Both the position numbers and the translations under genes were made by a program. From Bacteroidota bacterium (GTDB lineage Bacteria; Bacteroidota; Bacteroidia; Bacteroidales; Dysgonomonadaceae), in the NCBI GenBank assembly GCA_023399295.1, contig JAEWQF010000009.1, positions 25,113-89,112 on the forward strand: 64,000 nucleotides of DNA, written 5' to 3'. The first letter of the stretch is position 1; each line of letters starts with the position of its first letter. The notes under the pieces were generated by a model. The model searched no databases and was not told the origin of the DNA. It saw only the letters and a program-made list of their open reading frames with translations. Positions 53,077 to 61,440 of this stretch are shown here, one piece after another.

Positions 53077-54191
53077 GAAGATTAAGGATCCTGGCTGATG
53101 CGCACATCCCCTATCTGAGAGGGGTTGCCGAGCAAGTTGCTGAAGTGGAGTACCTGCCGGGGAACCGGTTCACCCGTGAGGCTATCCACGACAAGGATGC
53201 GTTGATTGTGCGTACTGTCACTCATTTTGGGGAAGATATCCTAACCGGGAGCAATGTGAAGCTGATCTGCTCCGCTACCATTGGCTATGACCATATCGAC
53301 ACCGCCTGGTGCGACACCCATGGTGTTGCCTGGCACACTGCACCGGGATGCAATGCCGCCTCGGTGGAACAGTACATCACCGCTTCGTTGTTGCACCTGG
53401 CCGAGAAGCATCAGTTTGATCTACCGGGCATGACCATTGGCATCGTGGGCGTGGGCAACGTGGGCAGCAAGGTGGCCGCGGCCTGTCAGAAACTGGGGAT
53501 GCGGATACTGCTCAACGACCCTCCCCGTGAAGAGCGGGAGGGACAGGGATTGTTCACCGACCTGGCCACCATACGCCGTGAATCCGATTTCATCACCTTT
53601 CACACGCCACTGACACGATCAGGGCAACATGCCACCTTTCACCTTGCAGATGATCACTTCTTTGCGGATCTACCGAAAAAGTCTTTTATCCTGAACGCGG
53701 CCCGTGGAGGCATAACCTGCAACCGGTCACTTACAAAAGCACTGCAAGAGCGAAAGGTGCGGGGAACTGTAATCGACTGCTGGGAGAACGAACCCGATAT
53801 CAGTCGCGAGTTACTTCAACTGGCAGATATTGCCACGCCCCACATTGCGGGCTACAGCGCCGATGGCAAGTGGACCGCCACGAAGATGAGCATCGAAAAC
53901 ATGATCCGTTTTTTTGATCTGGAGGCCGAGCCACACTTTGCAGCGATACCAGCACCGAAACAGCCCCTCATCGATCTGAAAGATATCCCCGTGGAGTCAC
54001 AACTGGCACATGCTGTATGGCATACCTACGATCCGGCAAAAGAGACCACCACCCTAAAGGCCTCTCCCGAATCGTTTTACCGCTTCCGTTCGGAGTACCC
54101 CCTGCGCAGGGAGTATCGTGCCTTCACGGTCCGCCATGCCCATCAACTTGTTTCGGGAACACTTCAGGAGTTGGGCTTCACTGTTGCGTAA
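53073..54191 (+). CDS. pdxB: 4-phosphoerythronate dehydrogenase
   Basis: A 372-residue NAD-dependent enzyme of pyridoxal 5'-phosphate synthesis (DXP-dependent route). The NAD-binding motif IGIVGVGNVGSKVAAAC is at about residues 120-136, and the catalytic Arg, Glu and His region shows NAARGGITCN, ENEPDISRE and TPHIAGYSADGK. The C-terminal 90 residues form the PdxB dimerisation domain, which separates it from ordinary D-2-hydroxyacid dehydrogenases. Its start overlaps the nfnB stop by 4 bases (ATGA), so it is translated with the Nfn genes. Confidence 0.95.
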   Translation: MRRLRILADAHIPYLRGVAEQVAEVEYLPGNRFTREAIHDKDALIVRTVTHFGEDILTGSNVKLICSATIGYDHIDTAWCDTHGVAWHTAPGCNAASVEQYITASLLHLAEKHQFDLPGMTIGIVGVGNVGSKVAAACQKLGMRILLNDPPREEREGQGLFTDLATIRRESDFITFHTPLTRSGQHATFHLADDHFFADLPKKSFILNAARGGITCNRSLTKALQERKVRGTVIDCWENEPDISRELLQLADIATPHIAGYSADGKWTATKMSIENMIRFFDLEAEPHFAAIPAPKQPLIDLKDIPVESQLAHAVWHTYDPAKETTTLKASPESFYRFRSEYPLRREYRAFTVRHAHQLVSGTLQELGFTVA

Positions 54192-54274
54192 CGATGTATT
54201 TTATCGTCAGAAAAGCAGAAAATAAAAAAATTCATAAATTGTTGTCGTGACTTTTTATATTGGTATAAAAGAGT

Positions 54275-54282
54275 TAAATTTG
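54275..54282 (+). promoter_or_regulatory. Predicted -7 element for the OmpA/TPR lipoprotein
   Basis: TAAATTTG on the plus strand, 61 bases before the start codon. Confidence 0.5.
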
Positions 54283-54342
54283 TGTGCAAAATATTCTATG
54301 CAGGGAAATGAGTTACACAACATATCAATTAATCCACAAAAC

Positions 54343-56043
54343 ATGAAAAAAAAATCAATCTATTTGTCGCTGCTGCTCGCTTTCGGAGTGGCACTGCTCA
54401 GCACTTCCTGCAGCAGCAAGCTAAAACCTCTTTCTCAGAACAATTTCAGCGTAACGCCCTCACCCTTGGAGACGGTGGGCAACCAGGTGCCTGTCACCAT
54501 CAACGGAACCTTCCCGGAAAAATGGTTCCACAAGAACGGCATTGTCACCATCACGCCCATCTTGAAATATGGGGATAAGGAACTGGCAGGTACCCCTTAC
54601 AGTTTCCAGGGTGAGAAGATCTCCGGCAACCGTACCACCATCTCAAATAGCCGTGGTGGCAACTTCACCATGAGCACCGTGTTCCCCTACACCCCCGAGA
54701 TGATCGCTTCCGAGCTCTTCCTCCGTTTCGACGGCAAAATCAAGAACAAACAATCCCTCCTACCCGACCTCAAGGTTGCGGATGGCGTGATTGCCACCTC
54801 AGCGCTTGCGGATGTACGCACCACCACCCCCTCGGTGGCTCCCGACGGCTTTCAGCGCATCATCAAGGAGGCACAGGAAGCCAGCATCATGTTCGTCATT
54901 CAGCAGGCCAACCTGCGTCAGAGTGAGCTGAACAAGCGTGACCTCACCGAATGGAAACGTCGTGTGGAAGATGCTTTCAACGACCCGCGCCAGAACATCA
55001 ATTTAGAGGTGTCGGCCTATGCATCTCCTGATGGCGGCCTCTCCCTCAACGAACAACTTGCAGCCCAGCGTGAAAAGAACACCTCCGGCTATCTGGAAGA
55101 GGAACTGAAAAAACGCAACATCGAAACAGATGTTTTTGCCCGTTATACGGCTGAAGACTGGGACGGTTTCCGCCAGTTGGTATCGGCTTCCGATTTGCAA
55201 GACAAGGAGTTGATACTCCGTGTACTGGAGATGTACCCCGATTCGGAAACCCGCGAGCGTGAGATCAAGAACATCTCCTATGTGTTTGAAGAATTGGCTA
55301 CCACCATCCTGCCGCAGCTACGTCGTTCCCGCATTGTGGCCAACATCGAGATCGTGGGCAAGTCCGACGAAGAGATCATGGCCGCCTGGAACAACGCCCC
55401 CAAGGAGCTGACGGTAGAGGAGCTGCTCTACGCCTCCTCGCTCACCGACGATGAGAAGGTGAAGGAACGCATCTACCAATATGTTACCGCCAACTTCTCG
55501 AACGACTACCGGGGGTGGAACAACATCGGCACCATGTTCTTCAAACAGGGTGACTACGCGAAAGCAGCACAGGCATTCAACCGTGCGGCACAGGTGAACC
55601 CCACTGCAGCCGAGGTGAACATGAACAAGGCGTTGCTGGCCATCATGGAGAACAAGCACGACGAAGCCAACGAGCTGTTGGGCCGTTCCGCGGGAGCCTC
55701 CGGTCTGGATGAAGCGATGGGCGTAAACAGCCTGTTGCAGGGCAATTACAACCAGGCAGTCGGTGCCTACGGCAACTCCGTCTCCAACAACGCCGGTCTT
55801 GCACATCTGCTTGTAAGAGACTACAACAAGGCCAAGCAGACGCTCGAAGCGGTTGAACAACCCGATGCCACCACCGCCTACCTGCTGGCCATCATCGCCT
55901 CCAGGACCAACAACTTCAACGAGGTGGTATCCAACCTGCGCACCGCCATCGGTCGTGACCGCACCATGGCCACCAAGGCGCTCAAGGACCTGGAGTTTGC
56001 GAAATATCTCACCAACCAGGAATTCCATTCGCTGTTGAACTAA
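54343..56043 (+). CDS. Lipoprotein with OmpA-like and TPR regions
   Basis: A 566-residue protein; the start at 54343 (MKKKSIYLSLLLAFGVALLS) leads to a lipobox STSCSSK. Residues about 30-160 form a beta-rich domain (NNFSVTPSPLETVGNQVP and FPEKWFHKNG). The centre (about 205-350) looks like an OmpA-type peptidoglycan-binding fold: VSAYASPDGGLSLNEQLAAQ and then REKNTSGYLEEELKKRNI, though divergent. From about residue 390 come TPRs (FSNDYRGWNNIGTMFFKQGD and YAKAAQAFNRAAQVNPTAA). It is probably an abundant outer-membrane lipoprotein of the Bacteroidales type; function unknown. It ends in a strong terminator. Confidence 0.78.
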   Translation: MKKKSIYLSLLLAFGVALLSTSCSSKLKPLSQNNFSVTPSPLETVGNQVPVTINGTFPEKWFHKNGIVTITPILKYGDKELAGTPYSFQGEKISGNRTTISNSRGGNFTMSTVFPYTPEMIASELFLRFDGKIKNKQSLLPDLKVADGVIATSALADVRTTTPSVAPDGFQRIIKEAQEASIMFVIQQANLRQSELNKRDLTEWKRRVEDAFNDPRQNINLEVSAYASPDGGLSLNEQLAAQREKNTSGYLEEELKKRNIETDVFARYTAEDWDGFRQLVSASDLQDKELILRVLEMYPDSETREREIKNISYVFEELATTILPQLRRSRIVANIEIVGKSDEEIMAAWNNAPKELTVEELLYASSLTDDEKVKERIYQYVTANFSNDYRGWNNIGTMFFKQGDYAKAAQAFNRAAQVNPTAAEVNMNKALLAIMENKHDEANELLGRSAGASGLDEAMGVNSLLQGNYNQAVGAYGNSVSNNAGLAHLLVRDYNKAKQTLEAVEQPDATTAYLLAIIASRTNNFNEVVSNLRTAIGRDRTMATKALKDLEFAKYLTNQEFHSLLN

Positions 56044-56081
56044 GATAATTGGAAATTATAAACAGGATTCAGTTCCTGTTG

Positions 56082-56119
56082 CACACCCCAAAAGCACATT
56101 ACCAGCCTTTTGGGGTGTG
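56082..56119 (+). terminator. Terminator after the OmpA/TPR lipoprotein gene
   Basis: Perfect 13-bp stem CACACCCCAAAAG/CTTTTGGGGTGTG with a 12-base loop, 38 bases after the stop codon. The T-run behind it is weak (TTCGTT). Confidence 0.75.
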
Positions 56120-56210
56120 TTCGTTAAAAAAAAAGGCGATCCTTTCGACAACCGGTGAAAAAAAACTAATTTTACACCCTGATAACAGACAACAGCCCAT
56201 ACAAACAACA

Positions 56211-56990
56211 ATGATCCGCTCCCTTCAAATAAAACTGGTACTGAGTCTCTCACTGCTCGTGGTGATGCTGCTGGCCGCAGCGGTCATGTCGATGATGGAG
56301 TTCCGCAACATGGGCGACTCGGTGAAAGGAGTGCTCAACAACAATTTCAGTTCCATCGAAGCAGCAAAGCGGATGATGGACGCACTGGAAAGGGAAGAGA
56401 GCGGACTGCTGCTCTGGATCATCGGTGATCGTGAAGAGGGGTCCCAAACCATTCGTGCATCCCATATCATCATCCGCAGTGCATTGCGTGATGCAGAGAA
56501 GAACATCACCGAGACCGATGAACCACGCCACATCTCAGACATCACCGAAAGCTATGATGGCTATCATACCTCCGTCCTCTCCATCATCGAAGGAACGTTG
56601 TTACCGGAAGAAGCGAAAGAGGCCTATGACCGCGAGACGCGCCTGCTCTTCTTCCGTGCCAAGCAGGCGGTGAATGCGCTGCTGATGTTGAACCAGGAAC
56701 AGATGTATCATCAGTCGGAGATCATCCAGGAACGCTCACGCAGGGCCATGATGCCAGCATTTGTCTCGATCGTTGCAGCCGTGCTGTTTGCGCTGCTGCT
56801 TTATTATTTTATAAGGATGTACGTCATCCGTCCCGTGCAGCATCTCACCGAGAGCATCCGTGACTATTATCCCGAGAAAGGGCGACTGGATGCGGGAATC
56901 GTCACACAGGACGAATTCAAGACACTGGAAGGAGAGCTGAACAATCTGATCACACGACTCAAACGCCGTAGAGAATCCAACAACGAATAG
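56211..56990 (+). CDS. HAMP-domain membrane protein without output domain
   Basis: A 259-residue protein; start at 56211 (MIRSLQIKLVLSLSLLVVML), since the longer frame runs back through the terminator. A first membrane segment (residues 7-28), a periplasmic helical bundle of about 150 residues like the 4HB sensor of chemoreceptors, a second membrane segment (about 183-204) and one HAMP domain (YVIRPVQHLTESIRDYYPEK to LEGELNNLITRLKRR). It then stops: no kinase, methyl-accepting or cyclase domain follows. trkH begins 6 bases later, so the two are surely cotranscribed. Confidence 0.82.
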   Translation: MIRSLQIKLVLSLSLLVVMLLAAAVMSMMEFRNMGDSVKGVLNNNFSSIEAAKRMMDALEREESGLLLWIIGDREEGSQTIRASHIIIRSALRDAEKNITETDEPRHISDITESYDGYHTSVLSIIEGTLLPEEAKEAYDRETRLLFFRAKQAVNALLMLNQEQMYHQSEIIQERSRRAMMPAFVSIVAAVLFALLLYYFIRMYVIRPVQHLTESIRDYYPEKGRLDAGIVTQDEFKTLEGELNNLITRLKRRRESNNE

Positions 56991-56996
56991 AGCAAG

Positions 56997-58439
56997 ATGG
57001 TACGCAATAGGGTCGTTATCAAGTATCTCGGTTATATCCTGCTGTTCAACGCACTGTTTCTGTTTATCGCAGCAGTGATCTCCCTGGTGAACTGGGAGAG
57101 TTCGCTGAATGCGCTGCTGTTCAGTGCGGCCATGTGTGCCGCGCTGGGCACTTTCCCCTACCTCTTTGTGGAGAAGGTTGAGGAGCTGCGTTTTCATGAG
57201 GGACTGGCCATCAGTGTCTTGGGGTGGCTGCTCACCTGCATCGTGGGGATGATGCCCTACTACATCTGGGGTGGAGAGTTCACGCTCACCAATGCCTTTT
57301 TTGAAAGCGTTTCAGGTTTCACCACCACCGGAGCCAGCATCCTCACCGACGTGGAAGTCCTGCCCAAAGGGTTGCTTTTCTGGCGCTCCGCCACCTCCTT
57401 CATCGGCGGTGTGGGCATTATCCTGTTCGTGCTGCTGGTGCTCCCGGAGAAGAAAGGGGTGCAATCCAGCTTCTACCGCGCAGAGGTCTCCGATCTCTCC
57501 AAGATGAGCTTCCGCACCCGTTCACGCCACATCGTGCGGATCATCGCCACCGTCTACTTCACGCTAATCATCGTCGAGACCATTTTGCTGAAGCTATTGG
57601 GTATGAGCCTCTTTGAATCAATCTGTCACTCGTTTTCCACAGTAGCCACCTCCGGCTTCTCCACCCGTAACCTGAGCATTGCCGCATTCGACAATGCCTG
57701 GATCGAGATGGTGATTACCCTCTTTATGTTACTCAGCAGCATGCACTTCGGCCTGGTCTATGCCACCATGACCGGCAAGAAGCACAATATCTTCACCTCC
57801 CGCCCTACCCGCATGTATATGCTGGTGATCGGTATCGGCATCCTGTTGATTGCCCTTCAACTGACCCAGGTGAAAACGTTCAGCTTCTGGGAGTCGATCC
57901 GTTACGCTGCCTTCCAGGTGGTCTCGCTCACCAGCACCACCGGACTTGCGACAGCCGACACATCTCTCTGGCCGCTGTTCAGCATCGTCCTGCTCATCTA
58001 TTTCTCCTTCCAGTGCGGCATGGTAGGCTCCACTGCAGGCGGCATCAAATTCGACCGCATCTACCTCTTCTTTCAGTCCGTCAACAAGCAACTGAAGCTG
58101 ATCCTCCACCCCAACGGTATCTACACCGTGAAAATGGACAAGCGAACCATCGAGCATGAGCTGGAGCTACAGATCATGGTGTTCATCATCCTCTACATCT
58201 TCACCTTCTTTGTCACCGCGCTGCTACTCTCCCTCATGGGTATCGATGGCATCACAGCCTTCTCCGCCTCCTTCGCCACCATCGGGAATGTAGGTCCCGG
58301 CTATGGAGATGTAAGCTCCTTCGGCAACTATGCCGCCATGCCCAACATGGCCAAGTACCTGCTCTCGGCCAACATGCTGCTGGGGCGTCTGGAGATCATG
58401 AACATCTTCGCCCTCTTCATGATGGCAGGCCACAAATAA
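56997..58439 (+). CDS. trkH: TrkH-family potassium uptake protein
   Basis: A 480-residue inner-membrane protein of the TrkH/KtrB superfamily that moves potassium inward. Four M1-P-M2 repeats are traceable by their selectivity loops: ESVSGFTTTGAS near residue 103, FSTVATSGFSTRN near 215, LTSTTGLATAD near 310 and FATIGNVGPGYG near 430, each with the conserved Gly. The regulatory subunit TrkA/KtrA is not in the window; the HAMP-domain protein just upstream may influence it, which is inference. Confidence 0.95.
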   Translation: MVRNRVVIKYLGYILLFNALFLFIAAVISLVNWESSLNALLFSAAMCAALGTFPYLFVEKVEELRFHEGLAISVLGWLLTCIVGMMPYYIWGGEFTLTNAFFESVSGFTTTGASILTDVEVLPKGLLFWRSATSFIGGVGIILFVLLVLPEKKGVQSSFYRAEVSDLSKMSFRTRSRHIVRIIATVYFTLIIVETILLKLLGMSLFESICHSFSTVATSGFSTRNLSIAAFDNAWIEMVITLFMLLSSMHFGLVYATMTGKKHNIFTSRPTRMYMLVIGIGILLIALQLTQVKTFSFWESIRYAAFQVVSLTSTTGLATADTSLWPLFSIVLLIYFSFQCGMVGSTAGGIKFDRIYLFFQSVNKQLKLILHPNGIYTVKMDKRTIEHELELQIMVFIILYIFTFFVTALLLSLMGIDGITAFSASFATIGNVGPGYGDVSSFGNYAAMPNMAKYLLSANMLLGRLEIMNIFALFMMAGHK

Positions 58440-58452
58440 CAATGAATTTTAT

Positions 58453-58460
58453 TATCTTTG
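58453..58460 (+). promoter_or_regulatory. Predicted -7 element for tyrS
   Basis: TATCTTTG on the plus strand, 14 bases after the trkH stop and 40 bases before the tyrS start. Confidence 0.65.
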
Positions 58461-58499
58461 CATACTTTTTTACGAACCGTTTTAGAGAGAGCAAACAAT

Positions 58500-59795
58500 A
58501 TGATGAATTTTGTGGAAGAGCTCCGCTGGCGCGGCATGGTACACGATGTGATGCCCGGCACTGAGGAGCTGTTACTGAAGGGACAGACATCCGGCTACCT
58601 GGGGATCGACCCCACAGCCGACTCATTGCATATAGGCCACCTGGTGGGGGTGATGATGCTGAAGCACCTGCAGCGCTCAGGACACACGCCGGTAGCCCTC
58701 ATAGGCGGTGCCACCGGCATGATCGGCGACCCCTCCATGAAGTCCGCCGAGCGCAACCTGCTCGACGAGGCGACGCTGCGCCACAACCAGGAAGCCATCA
58801 AACAGCAACTTGCCAAGTTCCTCGATTTCGAGAGCGAGATCCCCAACCGGGCCATCCTGGTCAACAACTACGACTGGATGAAAGACTACAGCTTCCTTCA
58901 CTTCATCCGCGACATCGGCAAGCACCTCACCGTCAATTACATGATGGCGAAAGACTCGGTGAAGAAGCGTCTGAGCGGCGAGTCCAGTGAAGGGATGTCG
59001 TTCACCGAGTTCTCTTACCAGCTGTTGCAGGGCTACGACTTCCTGCACCTCTACCGCGAGAAGGGTGTGCGCCTGCAGGTAGGCGGCTCCGACCAGTGGG
59101 GCAACATCACCACCGGCACGGAGTTGATCCGCCGTGTGGAGGGAGGCGAAGCCTTCGCCCTGGTCTGTCCGCTCATCACCAAGGCCGATGGCGGCAAGTT
59201 CGGCAAGACCGAGAGCGGCAACGTATGGCTCGACCGGCGCTACACCTCACCCTACCAGTTCTACCAGTTCTGGCTCAACGTGAGCGATGCCGATGCGGAG
59301 AAGTACATCAAGATCTTCACCTCCCTCACCCGTGAGGAGATCGAGGCACTCGTCAGCGAGCAGCAGTCCGCCCCCCACCTCCGTCCCCTTCAGAAGAAGC
59401 TGGCGGAAGAGGTCACCGTGATGGTACACTCGCTCGAAGATTATGAGATGGCAGTCAATGCCTCGCAGATCCTCTTCGGGCGCTCCACCTCCGAGATGCT
59501 GCGCTCCATCGACGAGACCACCTTCCTGCAGGTGTTCGAGGGCGTGCCCCAGTTCGCCGTTTCCCGCGAGAAGCTGGCCGAAGGCATCAAGGCCGTAGAC
59601 CTGCTGACCGATGAGGCAGCCGTCTTCCCCTCCAAGGGAGAGATGCGCAAGACGGTGCAGGCCGGTGGCGTGCTGATCAACAAGGAGAAGCTGGAGCAGT
59701 TCGACGAGGAGATCAACCTCTCCCACCTCATTGGCGACAAGTACATCCTGGCGCAGCGCGGTAAGAAAAGCTACTTCCTGCTCATTGCGGAATAG
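58500..59795 (+). CDS. tyrS: Tyrosine--tRNA ligase
   Basis: A 431-residue class I synthetase of the TyrRS-F (short bacterial) type. The start is at 58500 or at the next codon, 58503 (tandem ATG). The HIGH motif is in [13 protein letters not shown] near residue 43 and the KMSKS equivalent is KFGKTESGN near 235. The C-terminal S4-like RNA-binding domain ([13 protein letters not shown]) is present. Length and composition are normal. It has its own promoter just after trkH. Confidence 0.97.
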   Translation: MMNFVEELRWRGMVHDVMPGTEELLLKGQTSGYLGIDPTADSLHIGHLVGVMMLKHLQRSGHTPVALIGGATGMIGDPSMKSAERNLLDEATLRHNQEAIKQQLAKFLDFESEIPNRAILVNNYDWMKDYSFLHFIRDIGKHLTVNYMMAKDSVKKRLSGESSEGMSFTEFSYQLLQGYDFLHLYREKGVRLQVGGSDQWGNITTGTELIRRVEGGEAFALVCPLITKADGGKFGKTESGNVWLDRRYTSPYQFYQFWLNVSDADAEKYIKIFTSLTREEIEALVSEQQSAPHLRPLQKKLAEEVTVMVHSLEDYEMAVNASQILFGRSTSEMLRSIDETTFLQVFEGVPQFAVSREKLAEGIKAVDLLTDEAAVFPSKGEMRKTVQAGGVLINKEKLEQFDEEINLSHLIGDKYILAQRGKKSYFLLIAE

Positions 59796-59876
59796 AGGCG
59801 CCGGCAGACCTGCACTGTAACCCATCTCCATGCGGTGCACATCGCACACGACATTCTGGAAAAAGGGACTGAATAA

Positions 59877-59908
59877 TTTGGTGCGTTCAAGATAATATAC
59901 TACTTTTG
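59877..59908 (+). promoter_or_regulatory. Predicted tRNA-Gln promoter (-33 and -7)
   Basis: TTTG at 59877-59880, 20-base spacing, TACTTTTG at 59901-59908, the closest match in the window to the full Bacteroidota promoter. It lies about 29 bases before the tRNA. Confidence 0.75.
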
Positions 59909-59936
59909 CACTGCTTTTCACGAAGCAATCAAGGAT

Positions 59937-60010
59937 TGTCCCATGGTGTAACGGTAGCACATCTGATTTTGGTTCAGCCAGTTAAGGTTCGAATCCTTGT
60001 GGGACAACCA
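59937..60010 (+). tRNA. tRNA-Gln (anticodon TTG)
   Basis: A 74-base cloverleaf: acceptor TGTCCCA/TGGGACA, D-arm with GTG/CAC, anticodon loop TTTTGGT with anticodon TTG reading CAA (and CAG), T-arm AAGG-TTCGAAT-CCTT. The 3' CCA is encoded (60008-60010). Decodes glutamine. It is followed by a terminator and then by the Fic gene on the other strand. Confidence 0.93.
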
Positions 60011-60012
60011 AT

Positions 60013-60055
60013 AAAACGGCGCATTTAGTTCATAGACAACTATTTGCGCCGTTTT
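60013..60055. terminator. Bidirectional terminator between tRNA-Gln and the Fic gene
   Basis: Stem AAAACGGCGCA/TGCGCCGTTTT, 11 bp, loop of 21 bases, starting 3 bases after the tRNA. The A- and T-runs are within the stem, so it can serve both sides. Confidence 0.78.
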
Positions 60056-60071
60056 CATTTTTATGAAAGCA

Positions 60072-61028
60072 TTACAAATACCTATACACTGTCGTTCTTC
60101 CTTCCCCAATTCTTGTTAAGATCCGGTTATCAGTTGCCTCCCGCAAATCTCTGCTTGCAGTTGCAGATGAGATATCCTTAAAGTGGCGCATATACTCATT
60201 TCTTGAAAAAGTGTTTACACCTATCATGTTTCGGAAAAGTTGTATTCTACCCACTCCTTTTAATGTTACAGGTTGAGATGAAAGCATATCTTCCAAAGCA
60301 TGTTCTATAATTGTTAGCATAAACTCGACAAATGTGGTTGATTCTCCCAGTTTGTCAGACTTTTCAAGCGCACTGTAATACACTTTTTGTTGCTCTTTAA
60401 TGAGGGCCTCGATTGGAAGGAAATCAAAAACAGGATATTGCTGTCGAAGTAAAACAGTTTGCCATAGCCTGCCCATACGTCCATTGCCATCCATAAATGG
60501 GTGAATGAATTCAAATTCGTAATGAAACACACAACTCTTTATCAGCAGCAGGTCATCGTCTTTTTTCGCATAATCCAATAAATCTTCGACAAGAAATTCA
60601 ATTCTATCGGCTGGAGGTGCAACATGAACGGTTTGACTGCCTTTTATAATTCCCACACTTTTTGTCCTAAGATTTCCGGCATTGTTCACCAGACCGTTCA
60701 TCAAAAGCTTATGTGCTTTGAGTAGGGACTTCAGGCTATAGGGTTTAAAGGAGTCAATTTGCTCATAGGTTGCAATGGCATTCTTTACTTCAAGAATATC
60801 TTTTTCGGGAGCCAACACTCGTTTATTGCTAATCAAGGCAGTTACCTGCTCAACGGACATGGTGTTACCTTCAATTTCCAATGAAGATTGTATTGTTTTA
60901 ATCCGGTTGCTTCTCCTGAGTTCGGCAGGTGGATGATACAGATATGCAGTCTTTACTTCTCCAATTTTTTCGGAAATGGATGCAACCTTAGCCAATATCA
61001 AAGGCGTTATGTTATAAGGCGGTTTCAT
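60072..61028 (-). CDS. Fic family protein (AMPylator type)
   Basis: A 318-residue protein. An N-terminal segment SSLEIEGN at about residues 48-55 fits the inhibitory (S/T)xxxE(G/N) motif of class II Fic proteins, in which the inhibitor helix precedes the Fic core. The core has HPFMDGNGRMGRLW at about residues 178-191, the complete HxFx(D/E)GNGRxxR active site, so it should transfer AMP to a protein target. A C-terminal winged-helix-like region (ISSATASRDLREATDN, then RTTVYRYL) may bind DNA. It is AT-rich and directly follows tRNA-Gln, suggesting horizontal acquisition. Confidence 0.92.
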   Translation of the reverse strand: MKPPYNITPLILAKVASISEKIGEVKTAYLYHPPAELRRSNRIKTIQSSLEIEGNTMSVEQVTALISNKRVLAPEKDILEVKNAIATYEQIDSFKPYSLKSLLKAHKLLMNGLVNNAGNLRTKSVGIIKGSQTVHVAPPADRIEFLVEDLLDYAKKDDDLLLIKSCVFHYEFEFIHPFMDGNGRMGRLWQTVLLRQQYPVFDFLPIEALIKEQQKVYYSALEKSDKLGESTTFVEFMLTIIEHALEDMLSSQPVTLKGVGRIQLFRNMIGVNTFSRNEYMRHFKDISSATASRDLREATDNRILTRIGEGRTTVYRYL

Positions 61029-61090
61029 TCGATAATATCATTTGATAGCATCAAAGATATAAAATAAATCACATACTAATGAAATATCCA

Positions 61091-61134
61091 CTTTTCCAAG
61101 AAATATAACGATAAAAACGCCGCTTTTCCAAGAA
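61091..61134. repeat. 12-base direct repeat
   Basis: CTTTTCCAAGAA occurs twice, exactly, 32 bases apart, upstream of the Fic start. It could be a pair of regulator sites or a relic of a duplication. Confidence 0.5.
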
Positions 61135-61359
61135 TCTCAGGTTTAAATTTTCTGTATCGTGAAATAATTTCTTGAATAGCCCTTCATATCCCTTTTTTCT
61201 TTTCTGAATTGTAGTTGTTCTTCTCGACTATAATAATTCTCTGACCTGTTAACAAGAGTGGGAAGATCCTATGTCTGTATTTCAACAGTGCAATGAAGGT
61301 GTTTCTGCTTCAGAAAAATGGAATATGATGGAAAGAATGTTCCATTTGTATGAATAGTT

Positions 61360-61367
61360 TATCTTTG
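61360..61367 (+). promoter_or_regulatory. Predicted -7 element for the fucosidase operon
   Basis: TATCTTTG on the plus strand, 73 bases before the fucosidase start. A TTTG at 61345 is too close (11 bases) to be a standard -33 box. Confidence 0.55.
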
Positions 61368-61440
61368 TGTGGAAAGTGGGAGCATCAATGAGTACCCTCT
61401 TATTTAAATCAAAATCCAAATAGCTCTAAATCATAACAAT

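Larger units (their letters stand above)
61029..61440. other. AT-rich intergenic stretch before the fucosidase gene
   Basis: About 410 bases without a gene. It has a 12-base direct repeat CTTTTCCAAGAA at 61091-61102 and 61123-61134 (32 bases apart) and the TATCTTTG element at 61360. The rest looks like a long, AT-rich divergent regulatory region or worn mobile-element remains; nothing else was recognised. Confidence 0.5.

Noticed and set aside
60072..61028. Fic/Doc toxin-antitoxin pair
   Set aside because: The inhibitory motif is within the same protein and no Phd-like or small antitoxin gene is adjacent.
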